17,058 nt of DNA from positions 1 through 17,058 of the forward strand of contig JANDJZ010000793.1 in the NCBI GenBank assembly GCA_027943245.1, in the 5' to 3' direction. The DNA is from Acanthamoeba sp. SK_2022b (Eukaryota; Discosea; Longamoebia; Acanthamoebidae). Positions 15,926 to 17,058 of this stretch are shown one piece after another; the first letter of the stretch is position 1, and every line of letters begins with the position of its first letter. The position numbers and the translations under genes were made by a program. The notes under the pieces were generated by a model. It saw only the letters and a list, made by a program, of their open reading frames with translations, was not told where the DNA came from and made no database searches.

Positions 15926-16265
15926 TCATCCTTTTGAGAATGGCTGTTTTCTATAACAAGTACAAGCTTTCCCCCCAGGTGACTGTGTTTGGTTTTGCAG
16001 CAGCAAACTGTTGGCGTCTCCCTAAAAAGAGTAAAAGTTACGGTCAGCCAACACCCGTGCATGCAGTGAAAACACAAGAGGCAACGAGGTTGCACACTCA
16101 AAAAGGATGTGGCACGGGTCCACACCATACATGAGCATCAAGGGCATTGCCCTCCTCGACCTTGGCTGGATTGCGCGTGATGGTGCCGGTGGCCTCCTTC
16201 ATGGTGCCCTTAATCTTCACGCCGATTGAGCCCTTCAGGCAGAGAGAGTCCTTGAAGTTCTCCAT
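15926..16265 (-). CDS. Small CsbD-like protein (tentative)
   Basis: Exon 1 is 16265-16131 (45 residues from MENFKDSL). A donor gtatgg and an acceptor after a good pyrimidine tract (ttttactctttttag) lead to exon 2, 16021-15926, for 76 residues in total. Without splicing the frame stops at 16098 after 55 residues. Residues 17-42 (KIKGTMKEATGTITRNPAKV, then EEGNA) resemble the K-x-K-G-x-x-K-E-x-x-G-x-x-T pattern of CsbD-like stress proteins, small hydrophilic helical proteins found in bacteria and some eukaryotes. The exon 2 sequence has no family likeness and may be wrong. A possible acceptor just upstream of the ATG (tgtctag at about 16269-16275) hints at a further 5' exon. Confidence 0.42.
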
Positions 16266-16448
16266 GGAGCTAGACAATGAAAACTTGTTTTCACCATTAG
16301 CTTGCCAGCCCAAATGTCCACAACCACAATTCAGCAGATCACTTAATCACAGGCGCACAATCCTAAACCTGTGTTGCATAGATTCAACAGCGTGTGTTGA
16401 GCTAAACTGCTCAAACTCCTGTCTTTGTCTCCCTCTCTCTCTACCATC

Positions 16449-17035
16449 ATGCAACACCCCATGGTGCTCATCTACCCCAACATGACCTACATTGGATCAT
16501 TCCCTATTTCAGAGCCATCCACGAGTAGGCCACGCCGCTCACAAATTGCTGCAGCAGTAGAGGCATCCAAGTATCACTACTCGCAGCACCCGCTCCTACC
16601 GCACCGAAGAGACTCGCACGTCGAACACGGACAAGTCAAGGCAACATGACCTTCAACCATCCCAGACAGCAAGCAACGTACATGAACAGGCGAGTCTCCG
16701 CAGGGCGAAAGAAGAAGACAGCACCTCGGCCAGGAGCAAGGAAGACAGCACGCCAAGAGATGAACGATGCCATTGACGATGCTCTCGCCGGTCGCGAAGA
16801 GGAACCAGAAGCGATGAGAGCAACAGCGACTCCACTGACGAGGAAGCGATCGCTCGCCCACTGCTGCTGCCCGCAAGAAGAAGGATGCGAAGAAGTCTGC
16901 CGAGATGTACGCCACCTCCCCACGCCACACCCCTCGGAAAGAGCGCCGGTTGGACGCACCGCCAACAGACACCAAGAGAAAGCCGAAGCGAAACCCCCTC
17001 CTCAACGACAGCAAGCTGCAGAGACAGTGAGCTGA
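16449..17035 (+). CDS. Unrecognised basic protein, gene model uncertain
   Basis: The simplest model is two exons, 16449-16570 and 16666-17035, giving 163 residues. It begins MQHPMVLIYPNMTYIGSFP and continues into a Lys/Arg-rich segment (MNRRVSAGRKKKTAPRPGAR). The donor gtatca and acceptor cccag keep phase. The second half of exon 2 is hard to read: three different frames look protein-like in turn, namely ALAGREEEPEAM, then RSDESNSDSTDEEAI, then ARKKKDAKKSAEMYATSPRH, which ends at a TGA at 17028. Either a short intron was missed, the sequence has small indels, or only one frame is real. I recognise no domain. An AATAAA at 17050 supports a plus-strand gene ending here. Confidence 0.3.
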
Positions 17036-17049
17036 ACAACGTTGTGAAC

Positions 17050-17055
17050 AATAAA
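17050..17055 (+). terminator. Poly(A) signal AATAAA
   Basis: AATAAA occurs 15 to 20 bases downstream of the two candidate stop codons (17028-17030 and 17033-17035) of the last plus-strand gene, a normal spacing for a compact 3' UTR. Confidence 0.5.
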
Positions 17056-17058
17056 TGT

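Overview
The window reads as nuclear DNA of a free-living amoeba, most likely Acanthamoeba or a close relative. Genes are closely packed on both strands, coding sequence is GC-rich, and almost every gene is cut by short GT-AG introns of roughly 50 to 120 bases. Near the right end is a secreted two-domain cysteine-rich protein with a Thr/Lys-rich spacer, which fits the Leo-type cyst-wall lectins described from Acanthamoeba. All gene models come from splice-site reading by eye, with exon phases checked for consistency. None has been checked by a database search or by transcripts.

Left part (1-6373). On the minus strand are the first three exons of a KCTD-like BTB protein (runs off the left edge), an eight-exon homologue of the BORC subunit BORCS5/myrlysin, a small secreted cysteine-rich protein with a disintegrin-like cysteine pattern, and a seven-exon MEMO1 homologue. 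Between the last two lies a 124-bp sequence duplicated in tandem. Upstream of MEMO1 is a roughly 900-bp gene-poor stretch that holds a decayed ankyrin-repeat relic on the plus strand.

Middle (6374-13000). On the minus strand is a six-exon, 1484-residue INCENP homologue (chromosomal passenger complex scaffold). It has two long charged helical blocks and a C-terminal IN-box. Its compact upstream region carries two E2F-type sites. Next comes a seven-exon mitochondrial SLC25 carrier of the carnitine/acylcarnitine type with one GC-AG intron. The carrier shares a 182-bp divergent promoter region with a plus-strand gene.

Right part (13000-17058). The plus-strand gene encodes an unusual protein combining a NECAP-like PHear domain, an SH3 domain and a C3HC4 RING. 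It is followed by a gene-free stretch, then the Leo-type lectin (plus), a small CsbD-like gene (minus, convergent, with a perfect 18-bp palindrome between the two stop codons), and a poorly resolved basic-protein gene (plus) ending at a poly(A) signal at the window edge.

The genes do not form a pathway. They serve lysosome positioning, redox/signalling, chromosome segregation, mitochondrial transport, probable endocytic ubiquitylation and cyst-wall assembly. The most notable items are the BORCS5 start codon standing alone before an intron so that splicing creates the N-myristoylation signal, the PHear-SH3-RING architecture, the altered Aurora-activation motif of INCENP, and the E2F pair at the INCENP promoter.
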